Source of the DNA: Actinomycetaceae bacterium
GTDB lineage: Bacteria; Actinomycetota; Actinomycetes; Actinomycetales; Actinomycetaceae
Assembly (NCBI GenBank): GCA_030532405.1
Contig: JAUNLF010000002.1
Coordinates: 62,001 to 126,000 of the forward strand
Length of the DNA: 64,000 bases
Direction of reading: 5' to 3'
Both the position numbers and the translations under genes were made by a program. The stretch's first letter is position 1. Every line of letters starts with the position of its first letter. The notes below the pieces were generated by a model. It saw nothing but the letters and a program-made list of their open reading frames with translations. It did no database searches and was not told the origin of the DNA. Shown here piece by piece: positions 26,558 to 34,608 of this stretch.

Positions 26558-29257
26558 ATGGTCAAGTACGTCTACGATTTTTCCGAAGGCGACAAGGACA
26601 TGAGGGATCTGCTTGGTGGTAAGGGTGCAAACCTTGCCGAGATGACCAAGCTAGGCCTTCCTGTACCACCTGGCTTCACGATTACCACGGATACCTGCCG
26701 TGAGTACTTGAAGCTTGGAGATGTTCCGCCCGAATTGGCTCCCGAGGTTACTAAGCATCTGCGTAACGTTGAGGACACGATTGGCAGGCAGCTGGGGGAC
26801 GCGAAGAACCCGCTGTTGGTCTCGGTCCGTTCCGGTGCGAAGTTCTCGATGCCGGGCATGATGGATACCGTTTTGAACATCGGCCTCAATGATGAATCTG
26901 TAGAAGGATTGACGGAGGTTTCCGGAAACGAGCGTTTCGCTTGGGATTCGTACCGTCGTCTAATCCAAATGTTCGGCGACACCGTCATGGGGATCAATGG
27001 CGCTCTGTTTGGCGATGCACTGGACAAGATGAAGGAAGACCGTGGTGTTCACTTTGACCACGAGCTTTCCGCCGATGACTTGCGCGAGCTGGTAAAGCAG
27101 TTCAAGCAGATTGTGAAGGAAGAAACTGGCCGCGAGTTCCCCCAGGACGCACGCGAGCAGCTCGACCTTGGTATCGAAGCAGTATTCCAGTCGTGGAACA
27201 CTGAGCGCGCGAAGATTTACCGTCGCCGCGAGCGCATCTCTGACGACCTGGGCACTGCGGTAAACGTTCAGACCATGGTGTTTGGCAACATGGGTGAGGA
27301 TTCCGGTACGGGTGTTTGCTTCACTCGTGACCCCTCTACCGGCCACTCTGGCGTTTACGGTGACATTTTGATGAACGCGCAGGGCGAGGACGTTGTTGCG
27401 GGTATCCGTAACACTGAGCCGCTGGTGAAGCTTGGCGAGCATGATGAGAAGTCTTACAAGGAGCTTCTGGCGATCATGCGTAAGCTGGAGACTCACTACC
27501 AGGACCTGTGTGACATTGAGTTCACCATTGAGCGTGGCAAGCTGTGGATGCTGCAGACTCGCGTTGGTAAGCGTACGGCTGCCGCTGCGTTCCGCGTGGC
27601 AACCCAGCTGGTTGACGAAAAGCTCATCACTATCGACGAGGCTCTAACTCGCGTTACCGGTGGTCAGCTGACGCAGCTCATGTTCCCGCAGTTCGACCCG
27701 CGTGCGGAGAAGAAGCTTTTGACCCGCGCGATGGCCGCTTCGCCGGGCGCCGCTGTGGGTGAGCTCGTGTTCAACAACAAGGACGCTGAGGCCGCTGCCG
27801 CTGAGGGTCGCAAGTGCATCCTGGTCCGCCGTGAAACGAACCCGGATGACCTGCCGGGCATGGTCGCCGCGGAGGGCGTTCTTACCGCTCGCGGTGGTAA
27901 GACGTCTCACGCAGCTGTTGTTGCTCGCGGTATGGGTAAGACGTGTGTCGTTGGCGCGGAAGCGTTGAACGTTAATGAGGCCGAGAAGACTGTTACCGTT
28001 GGTGACACTGTGCTGAAGGCTGGCGACGTTGTCGCTATTGACGGCACCACTGGTGAGGTATTCATTGGTGAGGTTCCGGTAACGGATTCGGCTGTTACGA
28101 CCTACCTGACTGAAGGTCTGGAGACCGGTCTGAAGGCGGCTGGCGATGATGAGATGCTGGCTGACCTGATCAAGTCGGTTGATCGCCTGCTAACCCACGC
28201 GGACAAGGTTCGTCGCCTGCGTGTACGCACGAACTCGGATACTCCGGAGGATGCGGCTCGCGCAGTCGAGTTCGGTGCGGAGGGTATTGGTCTTTGCCGT
28301 ACGGAGCACATGTTCCTCGGTGAGCGTCGCCCGCTGGTTGAGCGCGTGATTCTTTCCGAGCCGGGCTCGGAAGACCGCGCGAAGGCACTGCAGTCCTTGG
28401 AAGAGCTACAGCGCTCTGACTTTGAGGCAATGCTTCGCGTGATGGACGGCAAGCCGATGACGGTTCGCCTGATTGACCCGCCGTTGCACGAGTTCCTGCC
28501 CGACCTCACCCAGCTTGAGATTAAGGTTGCGGTTGCGAAGGCTAAGGGCGAGGAAGTTTCCGAGGCGGACCTGGCGATGCTTGACGCGGTCCGTCGTATG
28601 CACGAGGCCAACCCGATGCTCGGTACCCGCGGTGTTCGCCTAGGTATCCTGTTGCCGGGTCTGTTCGCGCTACAGATCCGCGCCCTCATTCAGGCGACCC
28701 TGTCGCTGAAGAAGGAAGGCCTGGATCCGCAGCCGGAGGTCATGGTTCCGCTGGTTGGCTCGGTTCGCGAGCTTGCGCTCGTCCGTCAGGAGGCCGAGGG
28801 CATCATCGCTGCAGAGACGGAAGCTGCCGGAATCGAGCATGACTTCCCGATCGGCTGCATGGTTGAGCTCCCGCGCGCCGCGATGACTGCGGACGATCTG
28901 GCTCAGGAAGCTGACTTCTTCTCGTTCGGCACGAACGACTTGACCCAGACCACTTGGGGCTTCTCGCGTGACGACGTGGAAGGCACGATCTTCCCGACCT
29001 ACATTCAGGAATCCGTATTCGCGGTTTCCCCGTTCGAGACGATCGACCAGCACGGTGTTGGCGCAGTTGTCGAGGAGGGCGTGAAGCGTGGCCGCAAGAC
29101 CAAGCCCGAACTGAAGCTTGGTATCTGTGGTGAGCACGGTGGCGATCCCGATTCGATCCACTTCTTCCACAAGACTGGACTGGACTACGTTTCCTGTTCG
29201 CCGTTCCGCGTACCGGTTGCCCGTTTGGAGGCCGGCCGCATAGCGGTCATGGACTAG
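26558..29257 (+). CDS. ppdK: Pyruvate, phosphate dikinase
   Basis: Interconverts pyruvate, ATP and phosphate with PEP, AMP and pyrophosphate. The 899-residue protein has the nucleotide-binding domain at the N-terminus (LGGKGANLAEM), the swivelling phosphohistidine domain (GGKTSHAAVVARG), and the PEP/pyruvate TIM barrel with GCMVELPRA and the catalytic Cys in LGICGEHGGDP. A purine-rich AGAGG lies about 10 nt before ATG 26558. Terminators flank it on both sides, so it is monocistronic. PPi-linked metabolism fits with the phosphate and pyrophosphatase genes elsewhere in the window. Confidence 0.98.
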   Translation: MVKYVYDFSEGDKDMRDLLGGKGANLAEMTKLGLPVPPGFTITTDTCREYLKLGDVPPELAPEVTKHLRNVEDTIGRQLGDAKNPLLVSVRSGAKFSMPGMMDTVLNIGLNDESVEGLTEVSGNERFAWDSYRRLIQMFGDTVMGINGALFGDALDKMKEDRGVHFDHELSADDLRELVKQFKQIVKEETGREFPQDAREQLDLGIEAVFQSWNTERAKIYRRRERISDDLGTAVNVQTMVFGNMGEDSGTGVCFTRDPSTGHSGVYGDILMNAQGEDVVAGIRNTEPLVKLGEHDEKSYKELLAIMRKLETHYQDLCDIEFTIERGKLWMLQTRVGKRTAAAAFRVATQLVDEKLITIDEALTRVTGGQLTQLMFPQFDPRAEKKLLTRAMAASPGAAVGELVFNNKDAEAAAAEGRKCILVRRETNPDDLPGMVAAEGVLTARGGKTSHAAVVARGMGKTCVVGAEALNVNEAEKTVTVGDTVLKAGDVVAIDGTTGEVFIGEVPVTDSAVTTYLTEGLETGLKAAGDDEMLADLIKSVDRLLTHADKVRRLRVRTNSDTPEDAARAVEFGAEGIGLCRTEHMFLGERRPLVERVILSEPGSEDRAKALQSLEELQRSDFEAMLRVMDGKPMTVRLIDPPLHEFLPDLTQLEIKVAVAKAKGEEVSEADLAMLDAVRRMHEANPMLGTRGVRLGILLPGLFALQIRALIQATLSLKKEGLDPQPEVMVPLVGSVRELALVRQEAEGIIAAETEAAGIEHDFPIGCMVELPRAAMTADDLAQEADFFSFGTNDLTQTTWGFSRDDVEGTIFPTYIQESVFAVSPFETIDQHGVGAVVEEGVKRGRKTKPELKLGICGEHGGDPDSIHFFHKTGLDYVSCSPFRVPVARLEAGRIAVMD

Positions 29258-29270
29258 TACCACAAGCCTG

Positions 29271-29304
29271 AAAACCGGGGTCAGCTGATGCTGGCCCCGG
29301 TTTT
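29271..29304 (+). terminator. Rho-independent terminator after ppdK
   Basis: AAAACCGGGGTCAGC / GCTGGCCCCGGTTTT with a TGAT loop; one G-T pair. The flanking A- and T-runs make it able to work in both directions. Confidence 0.9.
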
Positions 29305-29451
29305 GCATATCCGCGGTGAACGCTCGTGTAAGCGGTGCTGATTTCGCGTTGTTATGCCGCCACAACTAGCAAGAAAGCGTCCGGACAATGAGCTAAAGCG
29401 TCTCAAGTTAGAAATACCTAAATTGATGCGAAAAAGAGGCCCTAGGTCCTC

Positions 29452-29470
29452 GCAGGTTAGGCTAACCTAA
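29452..29470. promoter_or_regulatory. DtxR/IdeR-type iron box upstream of feoA
   Basis: The 19-bp site ends in GGTTAGGCTAACCTAA and matches the DtxR/IdeR consensus (TTAGGTTAGGCTAACCTAA) at 17 of 19 positions. A -10 box TAATAT (29473-29478) follows at once, and the GTG start is 6 nt further, so repressor binding would block the promoter and the feoA mRNA is probably leaderless. Confidence 0.88.
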
Positions 29471-29484
29471 TCTAATATAGATAC

Positions 29485-29709
29485 GTGAAGCTTTCCGAAT
29501 GTAGTCGCGGTGATCGAGGGAGATTACTGTCGATAGAAGTCCAGCCGTGCTACCAGTTGCGCGTCCAAGAGTTGGGCCTGCGTCCCGGCGCGAAATTCGT
29601 TGTGACTAATCGGGCTGCGTTCGGCGGAGTCGTATTGAACGTTGGTGGAACCCGCGTCGCTGTTGACAGGCGTTCTTCCAAAGTTATTGACGTGGAGGTA
29701 GTGGGGTGA
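29485..29709 (+). CDS. feoA: Ferrous iron transport protein A
   Basis: Small SH3-like cytoplasmic partner of FeoB. It is 74 residues long with the typical QVQ...LGLRPGAKFVV and the VDRRSSKVIDVE C-terminal strand. The GTG start is 6 nt after a -10 box, implying a leaderless mRNA. The stop overlaps the feoB start (GTGA at 29706), so feoA and feoB are coupled. Control by a DtxR/IdeR-type repressor is expected from the box at 29452-29470. Confidence 0.93.
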   Translation: MKLSECSRGDRGRLLSIEVQPCYQLRVQELGLRPGAKFVVTNRAAFGGVVLNVGGTRVAVDRRSSKVIDVEVVG

Positions 29710-31931
29710 GTTGCTCAAAGTGCTCGCCGGGTGATCGCGATTCCTGTGATAATCCGGATGCCAGGGGCGTCCTCGTACAAATAGGCGGCCTGTCTAATGA
29801 CACGCCTCCAAACGTGGTGCTCGTTGGCAACCCTAATGTTGGAAAATCAACACTATTTAACGCTTGCACTGGTGCGCATCAGGCGGTTGTGAACGCGCCG
29901 GGCACGACCGTGGAGGTCATGCAGGGGCGTTGTACGGATATGAATGTGCGCCTGGTGGATTTGCCGGGAACGTACTCGCTGATTGCGAACTCACCGGATG
30001 AGCAGGTTGTTGTAGATACGCTCGCGGGCGTGCCGGGGTCGTTTACGGATCCGGCGACGGGCCGTTCGATCGACTTGGTGGTCGTGATTTTGGATGCGTC
30101 TGCAATGACGCGTTCGCTTTACTTGCTGGGCCAGGTTGCGCAGACCGGCCGTCCGATGGTCGCTGTTTTGACGATGACGGACGTCGTCGAGCATGAGGGT
30201 GACACGGTGGATGCGGCTGCCCTGTCGACAACGCTGGGTATTCCGGTGCTTGCGACTGACGTGCGCACGCGCGAAGGCGTGAGGGCCGTTGAGGATATGA
30301 TCCGCTCGGCGTTAGTGACGCGCCCTCGCGTGAAATCGATACGTCCCGACCCGACGGCTCCCGGCTACAATCAATTGGCCGCGCAGGCCGCGTTCGAACA
30401 GGAAGTGCGCCGCTCGCAGGTTGATCCGATTTTGGGGATTGGCGAGGGCCTCCCTGGCGCGGTCGCTCCGGATTGTAATTGTTCTGAAGCGGAGCATTTT
30501 GAGGGCGGCGCTGTGGACTCTACGCAGGCGCTGTCGGCTGCCGCTGAAGAGTCGGAGTTTGACCGCGCGTCGAAACTGTTCGAGTGGGTCGAGGAGGTCG
30601 AGCGTCGCGCCGGCCACCAGGAGGAGTCGACGAAGAAACTGTCGCGTTCAGACAGGATCGACACGCTGCTGCTGCATCCGCTGGTTGGAATCCCCGTGTT
30701 TTTCGCGGTCATGTGGCTGCTATTCCAGATCGCGGCGAACTGGACGAGTCCGGTTATGGACTTTTTTGACAAGCTGTTTTCATCCACGGATGAGGGCGTG
30801 CTTTCGTTCGCGAATGGAATTCAGTGGGGCCTGGAGAGTGTCGGCTTGGCGGACACTTGGGTGAGTAGCCTGCTGGTTGACGGCTTGTCGACTGGCTTGG
30901 GTGTGGTTGCGTCGTTCTTCCCGTTGATGTTCGTGATTTTCTTTGCGATCGCGGTGTTGGAGGACTCGGGCTACATGGCGCGGGCCGCGTTCTTGGGGGA
31001 TCGCGTAATGCGCATGATCGGGTTGGATGGGCGCGTTATTTTGCCGCTGATTGTCGGGTTTGGTTGTAACCTGCCGGCGCTCGCGGCGACGCGCGCGTTG
31101 CCGAGTGCTCGTCAGCGTCTGGTGACTACGTTGATTATTCCGTACACGTCGTGTGCTGCGAGGCTCACGATTTACTTGATGATTGCGCGGATTTTCTTCC
31201 CGGGTCACGCGGGTAACGTGGTGTTTTTGATGTACGTGCTGTCTTTGGTGATGGTCGTGTTGGGTGCTTTGGCGTTGCGTCCGTTTATTACGAGGGGCAC
31301 GTCGAGGGCGCCGCTGATGCTGGTGTTGCCGGCGTATCAGATGCCGCGCGTGTTGGTTACGGTGAAGAATACTTGGTCGCGCGCGTGGTCGTTTGTGACG
31401 GGTGCGGGCAAGATCATTGTGACGATGACGCTGGTGGTTTGGCTGTTTAGTTCGATCCCGACCACGTCGGAGCATACTTTTGCCGAAGACGGTTTGCCCA
31501 TGGAGGATTCCCTCTACGGTCAGGCGGCTATGGCTTTGGAGCCGATCTTTGAGCCTACTGGTTTTGGCGACTGGCATATGACGGGCTCGTTGATGACGGG
31601 GTTCGTTGCGAAAGAGACCGTCATTTCGTCGATCGTTACGTCCTACAATTTGGGGGAGGACGCTGCTGGAAACGCGCAGGATGGTGGCGACGACCTGGGT
31701 TCTTTGCCGGAGCTTGTGACGCAAACTTTTGAATCCACTGCCGGCGAGCATGCGCCGCTAGCGGCGTTTGGGTTCTTGGTGTTCGTGTTGACTTACACGC
31801 CGTGTTTGGCGACGGTTGCGGAGCAGTGGCGTCAGATTGGCCCGCGGTGGACGCTTGGGGCCATGGGTGTGCAACTTGTGGTTGCGTGGATTTTAGCGAC
31901 GATGATTTTCCAGATTGGACGGTTGTTTTGA
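29706..31931 (+). CDS. feoB: Ferrous iron transporter FeoB
   Basis: Major ferrous-iron importer with a cytosolic G-domain and a membrane channel. The G-domain follows a Cys-containing N-terminal tail (MSCSKCSPGDRDSC). G1 GNPNVGKST, G2 Thr in PGTT, G3 DLPGTYS and the G4-like segment near TMTD are visible. About eight helices follow, with GCNLPALAATRAL-type core motifs. At 741 residues it is of normal size. The linker near residue 250 contains an unusual CNCSEAEHFEGG metal-ligand-like stretch. Its stop overlaps the feoC start (TGATG). Confidence 0.96.
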   Translation: MSCSKCSPGDRDSCDNPDARGVLVQIGGLSNDTPPNVVLVGNPNVGKSTLFNACTGAHQAVVNAPGTTVEVMQGRCTDMNVRLVDLPGTYSLIANSPDEQVVVDTLAGVPGSFTDPATGRSIDLVVVILDASAMTRSLYLLGQVAQTGRPMVAVLTMTDVVEHEGDTVDAAALSTTLGIPVLATDVRTREGVRAVEDMIRSALVTRPRVKSIRPDPTAPGYNQLAAQAAFEQEVRRSQVDPILGIGEGLPGAVAPDCNCSEAEHFEGGAVDSTQALSAAAEESEFDRASKLFEWVEEVERRAGHQEESTKKLSRSDRIDTLLLHPLVGIPVFFAVMWLLFQIAANWTSPVMDFFDKLFSSTDEGVLSFANGIQWGLESVGLADTWVSSLLVDGLSTGLGVVASFFPLMFVIFFAIAVLEDSGYMARAAFLGDRVMRMIGLDGRVILPLIVGFGCNLPALAATRALPSARQRLVTTLIIPYTSCAARLTIYLMIARIFFPGHAGNVVFLMYVLSLVMVVLGALALRPFITRGTSRAPLMLVLPAYQMPRVLVTVKNTWSRAWSFVTGAGKIIVTMTLVVWLFSSIPTTSEHTFAEDGLPMEDSLYGQAAMALEPIFEPTGFGDWHMTGSLMTGFVAKETVISSIVTSYNLGEDAAGNAQDGGDDLGSLPELVTQTFESTAGEHAPLAAFGFLVFVLTYTPCLATVAEQWRQIGPRWTLGAMGVQLVVAWILATMIFQIGRLF

Positions 31932-32197
31932 TGTCTGGAGGACGTGCTACGGCTGAACTTCGCGAGGCACCTATGCAGAGGTTGCTCACCGAACTGGGCA
32001 GGGGAGCGACGGTTGCGAGCGCGGCTGAACGCGCAGGTATCAAGCCTGGGATCGCGCAGATCATGGTTGACTACCTGGAACGTACGGGGCGACTGCAAAA
32101 CGCGACCTCGCTTTGCGCCTCGGGGCTAGGTGCCTGCGGTACGGGCACGTCGGATCAGGTGAAGATCCACTGCGCCGGTTGCCCGCTTAGTCGATGA
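31931..32197 (+). CDS. feoC: FeoC-like winged-helix protein with Cys cluster
   Basis: An 88-residue protein overlapping the feoB stop by one base (TGATG). The first 55 residues fit a small winged helix (LLTELGRGATVASAAERAGI). The C-terminus carries four Cys in the pattern C-x6-C ... C-A-G-C-P, suggesting a metal or Fe-S site as in FeoC proteins. FeoC stabilises or regulates FeoB. Its last codons overlap, on the opposite strand, the end of a Fic-family gene remnant. Confidence 0.8.
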   Translation: MSGGRATAELREAPMQRLLTELGRGATVASAAERAGIKPGIAQIMVDYLERTGRLQNATSLCASGLGACGTGTSDQVKIHCAGCPLSR

Positions 32198-32366
32198 GGT
32201 CGAGGATGTCGTGCGCGATGTAGGCAGTGGTTCCGCGCGAGATTTTGCGCGTGGAGAGGATATCTGCCTCGTGGAGCTGGGTTAGTGCCTCACTAGCATT
32301 TTGTGCGGAGAGGTTGTAAATCTGTTGCGCGGTTTTGGCCGTCAAAACGGGTGTTCCGGGGGCTTA
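32187..32366 (-). pseudogene. C-terminal fragment of a Fic-family protein gene
   Basis: On the minus strand the frame ending at 32187 encodes about 58 residues of a winged helix typical of the C-terminus of Fic-domain (AMPylase) proteins, including AQQIYNLSAQNASEALTQL and ISRGTTAYIAHDILDLI. The frame is closed upstream by TAA at 32366-32364 and has no start codon, so the catalytic part is missing. It directly abuts the inverted repeat at 32367-32419, suggesting that a deletion or insertion event ended there. The family call rests on the winged-helix pattern only. Confidence 0.6.
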
Positions 32367-32419
32367 GATAAGCGTTAAACATGGCCAGATGGCAAAACCA
32401 TTCATGTTTAACGCTTATC
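32367..32419. repeat. 17-bp perfect inverted repeat
   Basis: GATAAGCGTTAAACATG (32367-32383) and CATGTTTAACGCTTATC (32403-32419) flank a 19-nt loop that contains a further ATGG...CCAT pair. No T-run follows on either strand. Its right arm is also the first member of the 40-bp-period repeat set. Confidence 0.88.
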
Positions 32420-32507
32420 CATGAATAGATTTCCGAAGTTGTCACCTTTAACCTCTATCCGTGAATGAGGTCGCAGGGGCCGCGCGTTTAGTCCTTATTC
32501 GTGAGGC
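32406..32507. repeat. Three 22-bp repeats at exactly 40-bp intervals
   Basis: Related units start at 32406, 32446 and 32486 (GTTTAACGCTTATCCATGAA, CTTTAACCTCTATCCGTGAA, GTTTAGTCCTTATTCGTGAG). The intervening 18-base stretches are unrelated. The third unit overlaps the 3' end of the ArsR-type gene. A CRISPR is unlikely because the spacers are too short. Confidence 0.7.
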
Positions 32508-33115
32508 GTAGTGGCCCGGTCTTCTGTATCTTCGATGACGGGGAAGTGGTTTACGTCGATGTAGAACCTTTCGGTTTCCTCTAGTGCGCTCTCGCGCGTC
32601 TTCGGGTCTTCTAGCCGTGCCTTGTTCTTGCGGTCCTGCGCCTGTGCACGGTCGAGCGCCTCTTGGATCGCTTCCGTGAGTTCGTCTTTTTCTTCTGCGG
32701 TAAGCCTAAGCACGTTCAAAAAGCCGTACACCACGTCGGACCCACCTGGACTGTTAGCGGCTTTGGCGCGATGGCGTGCAATAACGGGGGAGCTGCTCCT
32801 GGACTCGTAGACGCGTTCCAAGATCGCTCCAATATCAAGCTTGTTAGTCTGTGTCTCCGCGTCGATGTAGAGGCCGGATCCGGCAATCTGATACCAAGTC
32901 TCCCGAGCGTCGGTGGTGGGGCTCTCCGCTTTCTCGACGATACCGGCCTTAGCTAGCTCGCGAACGTGGTACGACACGGAGTTTGGAGCTTCCCCGAGCG
33001 CCTTCGCTAGATCGCTGACGCGCGCGCTGCCGCCTTGAAAAGCAAGCTCGTACAAAATGCTCATTCGCTTAGGGCTTGCAATGGTCTTCAGGAGGACCTC
33101 AGGTTCGACGCTCAT
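32495..33115 (-). CDS. ArsR-type winged-helix regulator
   Basis: A 206-residue transcriptional regulator with an N-terminal winged helix (VLLKTIASPKRMSILYEL, then VSDLAKALGEAPNSVSYHV as recognition region) and a helical C-terminal part (about residues 100-185) probably for dimerisation or ligand binding. The length is larger than metal-sensing ArsR proteins and fits regulators of drug exporters. It is divergent from the MFS exporter gene, and the shared gap has two TTGCGCAA palindromes, the likely operators. Confidence 0.85.
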   Translation of the reverse strand: MSVEPEVLLKTIASPKRMSILYELAFQGGSARVSDLAKALGEAPNSVSYHVRELAKAGIVEKAESPTTDARETWYQIAGSGLYIDAETQTNKLDIGAILERVYESRSSSPVIARHRAKAANSPGGSDVVYGFLNVLRLTAEEKDELTEAIQEALDRAQAQDRKNKARLEDPKTRESALEETERFYIDVNHFPVIEDTEDRATTPHE

Positions 33116-33136
33116 AAAAAAATATTACATGAATAT

Positions 33137-33158
33137 TTGCGCAATAGTTCTTGCGCAA
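33137..33158. promoter_or_regulatory. Paired TTGCGCAA operators in the ArsR/MFS gap
   Basis: Perfect 8-bp palindromes TTGCGCAA at 33137-33144 and 33151-33158, 14 bp apart. The second overlaps the -35 box (TTGCGC) of the MFS promoter. A further AATATT-N5-AATATT lies at 33121-33137. Binding by the adjacent ArsR-type protein would repress the exporter. Confidence 0.6.
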
Positions 33159-33179
33159 GATTATTTGCTGAACTATATT
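33151..33179 (+). promoter_or_regulatory. Leaderless promoter of the MFS gene
   Basis: TTGCGC (33151-33156), 17 nt, TATATT (33174-33179), then 7 nt to ATG 33187. The start site would coincide with the initiation codon. Confidence 0.5.
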
Positions 33180-33186
33180 TACGGTT

Positions 33187-34470
33187 ATGACGACTACAGA
33201 CACAAAGGTTTCTGACAATACGGGCGTTGACGGCTCGAAACCGTTGCTACGCAATAGTGACTACCTGAGGTGGTTTGCATCTGATGTGGCTGCCGATACG
33301 GGGGATGCGATCAGGGCATTTGCTATGCCCTTGATTGCGCTCGCGGTAACCGGGTCGTTGTCCCTAGCTGGTGTGGTGGGCGCGGTGTCGATGGCTTCGT
33401 CTCTACTGGCGACGCTTCCAGGTGGTGTGGTTGCCGACAGGGTTGACCGAAAAAGACTCATGGCACTTGGGCACGGGTTGGGCGCACTCATTTGGATAAG
33501 TGCCGTAATCATTTATTTCACTGGCTACTTGTCTACATCCGTGCTGTTCATCTTGGCCGCGGTTGCAGGTTTTCGCGGGGGATTCTTTGCGGGTGTTTCC
33601 ATTCCAGTTCTTAGAATGCTGGTGCAGCCTGAGCAGTTGCCGCGTGCGCTCGCGGCGAACCAGGCGCGCGATGGAACAATCCGTGTGGTTTCGGGGCCTC
33701 TCGGTGGTTTGTTGGTAGCGTTTTCGGTTTGGTTTCCCTTTGCCGTGCAGGCTGTTGGGCATGTTGCCGCGTGGTTCTTCTCAGTTTCGATTAAGGCAGA
33801 CCTGCGGCCTCAATCAGGCTTGGGTGAGGGGGAGTCGCTCCCGCGCGTTACGGAGCAACTTCGAGCCGGGATCGCATGGCTGCGCGAACACCTGGCTTTA
33901 ACGTTGTTGCTCGTTATTGCTGCAGTAGTCTCGCTGGCGTCAAATGGGGTGTTGCAAACGATAATCCTCGCCCTGGGCGCCTTAGGAGAACACGGAGCAC
34001 GAATCGGTATTGTCTCAACCGCACTAGCGGTGGGGATGATCGCGGGATCTTTGATTGCGGGGCCGCTTGCCTCCCGCGCGCCTACGGGCAAGCTGGCGAT
34101 TGGCTCAATCATGGCTTCGGCGCTTACTCTGATGCCGCTACTAGTTGTGCGTGACTTTTGGGTGATATTGACTTGCGTCGGACTGTTCGGCCTCACGGTG
34201 CCGTTGTTCAACGCTGCTGCTTCGGGATGGGCGATAGCGCAGATTCCTCGAACTCAGATTGGTTCGATCACTTCGGCGGCTGCATTGATAAATGGGGGAT
34301 TGTTGCCTCTTGGTCCGCTATTGGCCGGCATCGGCTTGGAAATGGTGGGCTTTGGAGGCACGCTCGCGGTATTTATTGCGCTTGAGGCAATCGGAGCGGT
34401 CTGTATGTTGTTTATTCCGCAGTTTCGCAGGCTTGGCAAACCGTCTGAGTGGAACCTCGAACCAGCTTGA
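33187..34470 (+). CDS. MFS family exporter
   Basis: Twelve-helix major facilitator of 427 residues, of the drug/siderophore-export type (MFS_3, EntS-like). The loop 2-3 motif GGVVADRVDRKRLMALG is visible near residue 80. Its mRNA is probably leaderless. The divergent ArsR-type gene is its likely repressor. The substrate is unknown; a xenobiotic is more likely than a metal given the transporter class. Confidence 0.88.
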   Translation: MTTTDTKVSDNTGVDGSKPLLRNSDYLRWFASDVAADTGDAIRAFAMPLIALAVTGSLSLAGVVGAVSMASSLLATLPGGVVADRVDRKRLMALGHGLGALIWISAVIIYFTGYLSTSVLFILAAVAGFRGGFFAGVSIPVLRMLVQPEQLPRALAANQARDGTIRVVSGPLGGLLVAFSVWFPFAVQAVGHVAAWFFSVSIKADLRPQSGLGEGESLPRVTEQLRAGIAWLREHLALTLLLVIAAVVSLASNGVLQTIILALGALGEHGARIGIVSTALAVGMIAGSLIAGPLASRAPTGKLAIGSIMASALTLMPLLVVRDFWVILTCVGLFGLTVPLFNAAASGWAIAQIPRTQIGSITSAAALINGGLLPLGPLLAGIGLEMVGFGGTLAVFIALEAIGAVCMLFIPQFRRLGKPSEWNLEPA

Positions 34471-34528
34471 TCTGCCGGTAAGAACCTAGAGTCTCGCAGC
34501 GTGTTTCCCGCATTGCGGCAATTGTAAA

Positions 34529-34578
34529 AGGACGGTTGCAGGCAGCCCAGGTGACTGGGGGCTTTCTGCAACCGTCCT
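34529..34578 (-). terminator. Shared terminator of the MFS and AztD-like genes
   Basis: Stem AGGACGGTTGCAG (34529-34541) / CTGCAACCGTCCT (34566-34578) with an inner GC-rich hairpin. On the minus strand it is followed by TTTAC, so it mainly ends the AztD-like transcript; the convergent MFS transcript may use it too. Confidence 0.75.
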
Positions 34579-34608
34579 AGCGGGAGGGTGCCCGCGCTCA
34601 AATAAGTG

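Noticed and set aside
32406-32507. CRISPR array
   Set aside because: Only three degenerate repeats with 18-bp spacers and no cas genes.
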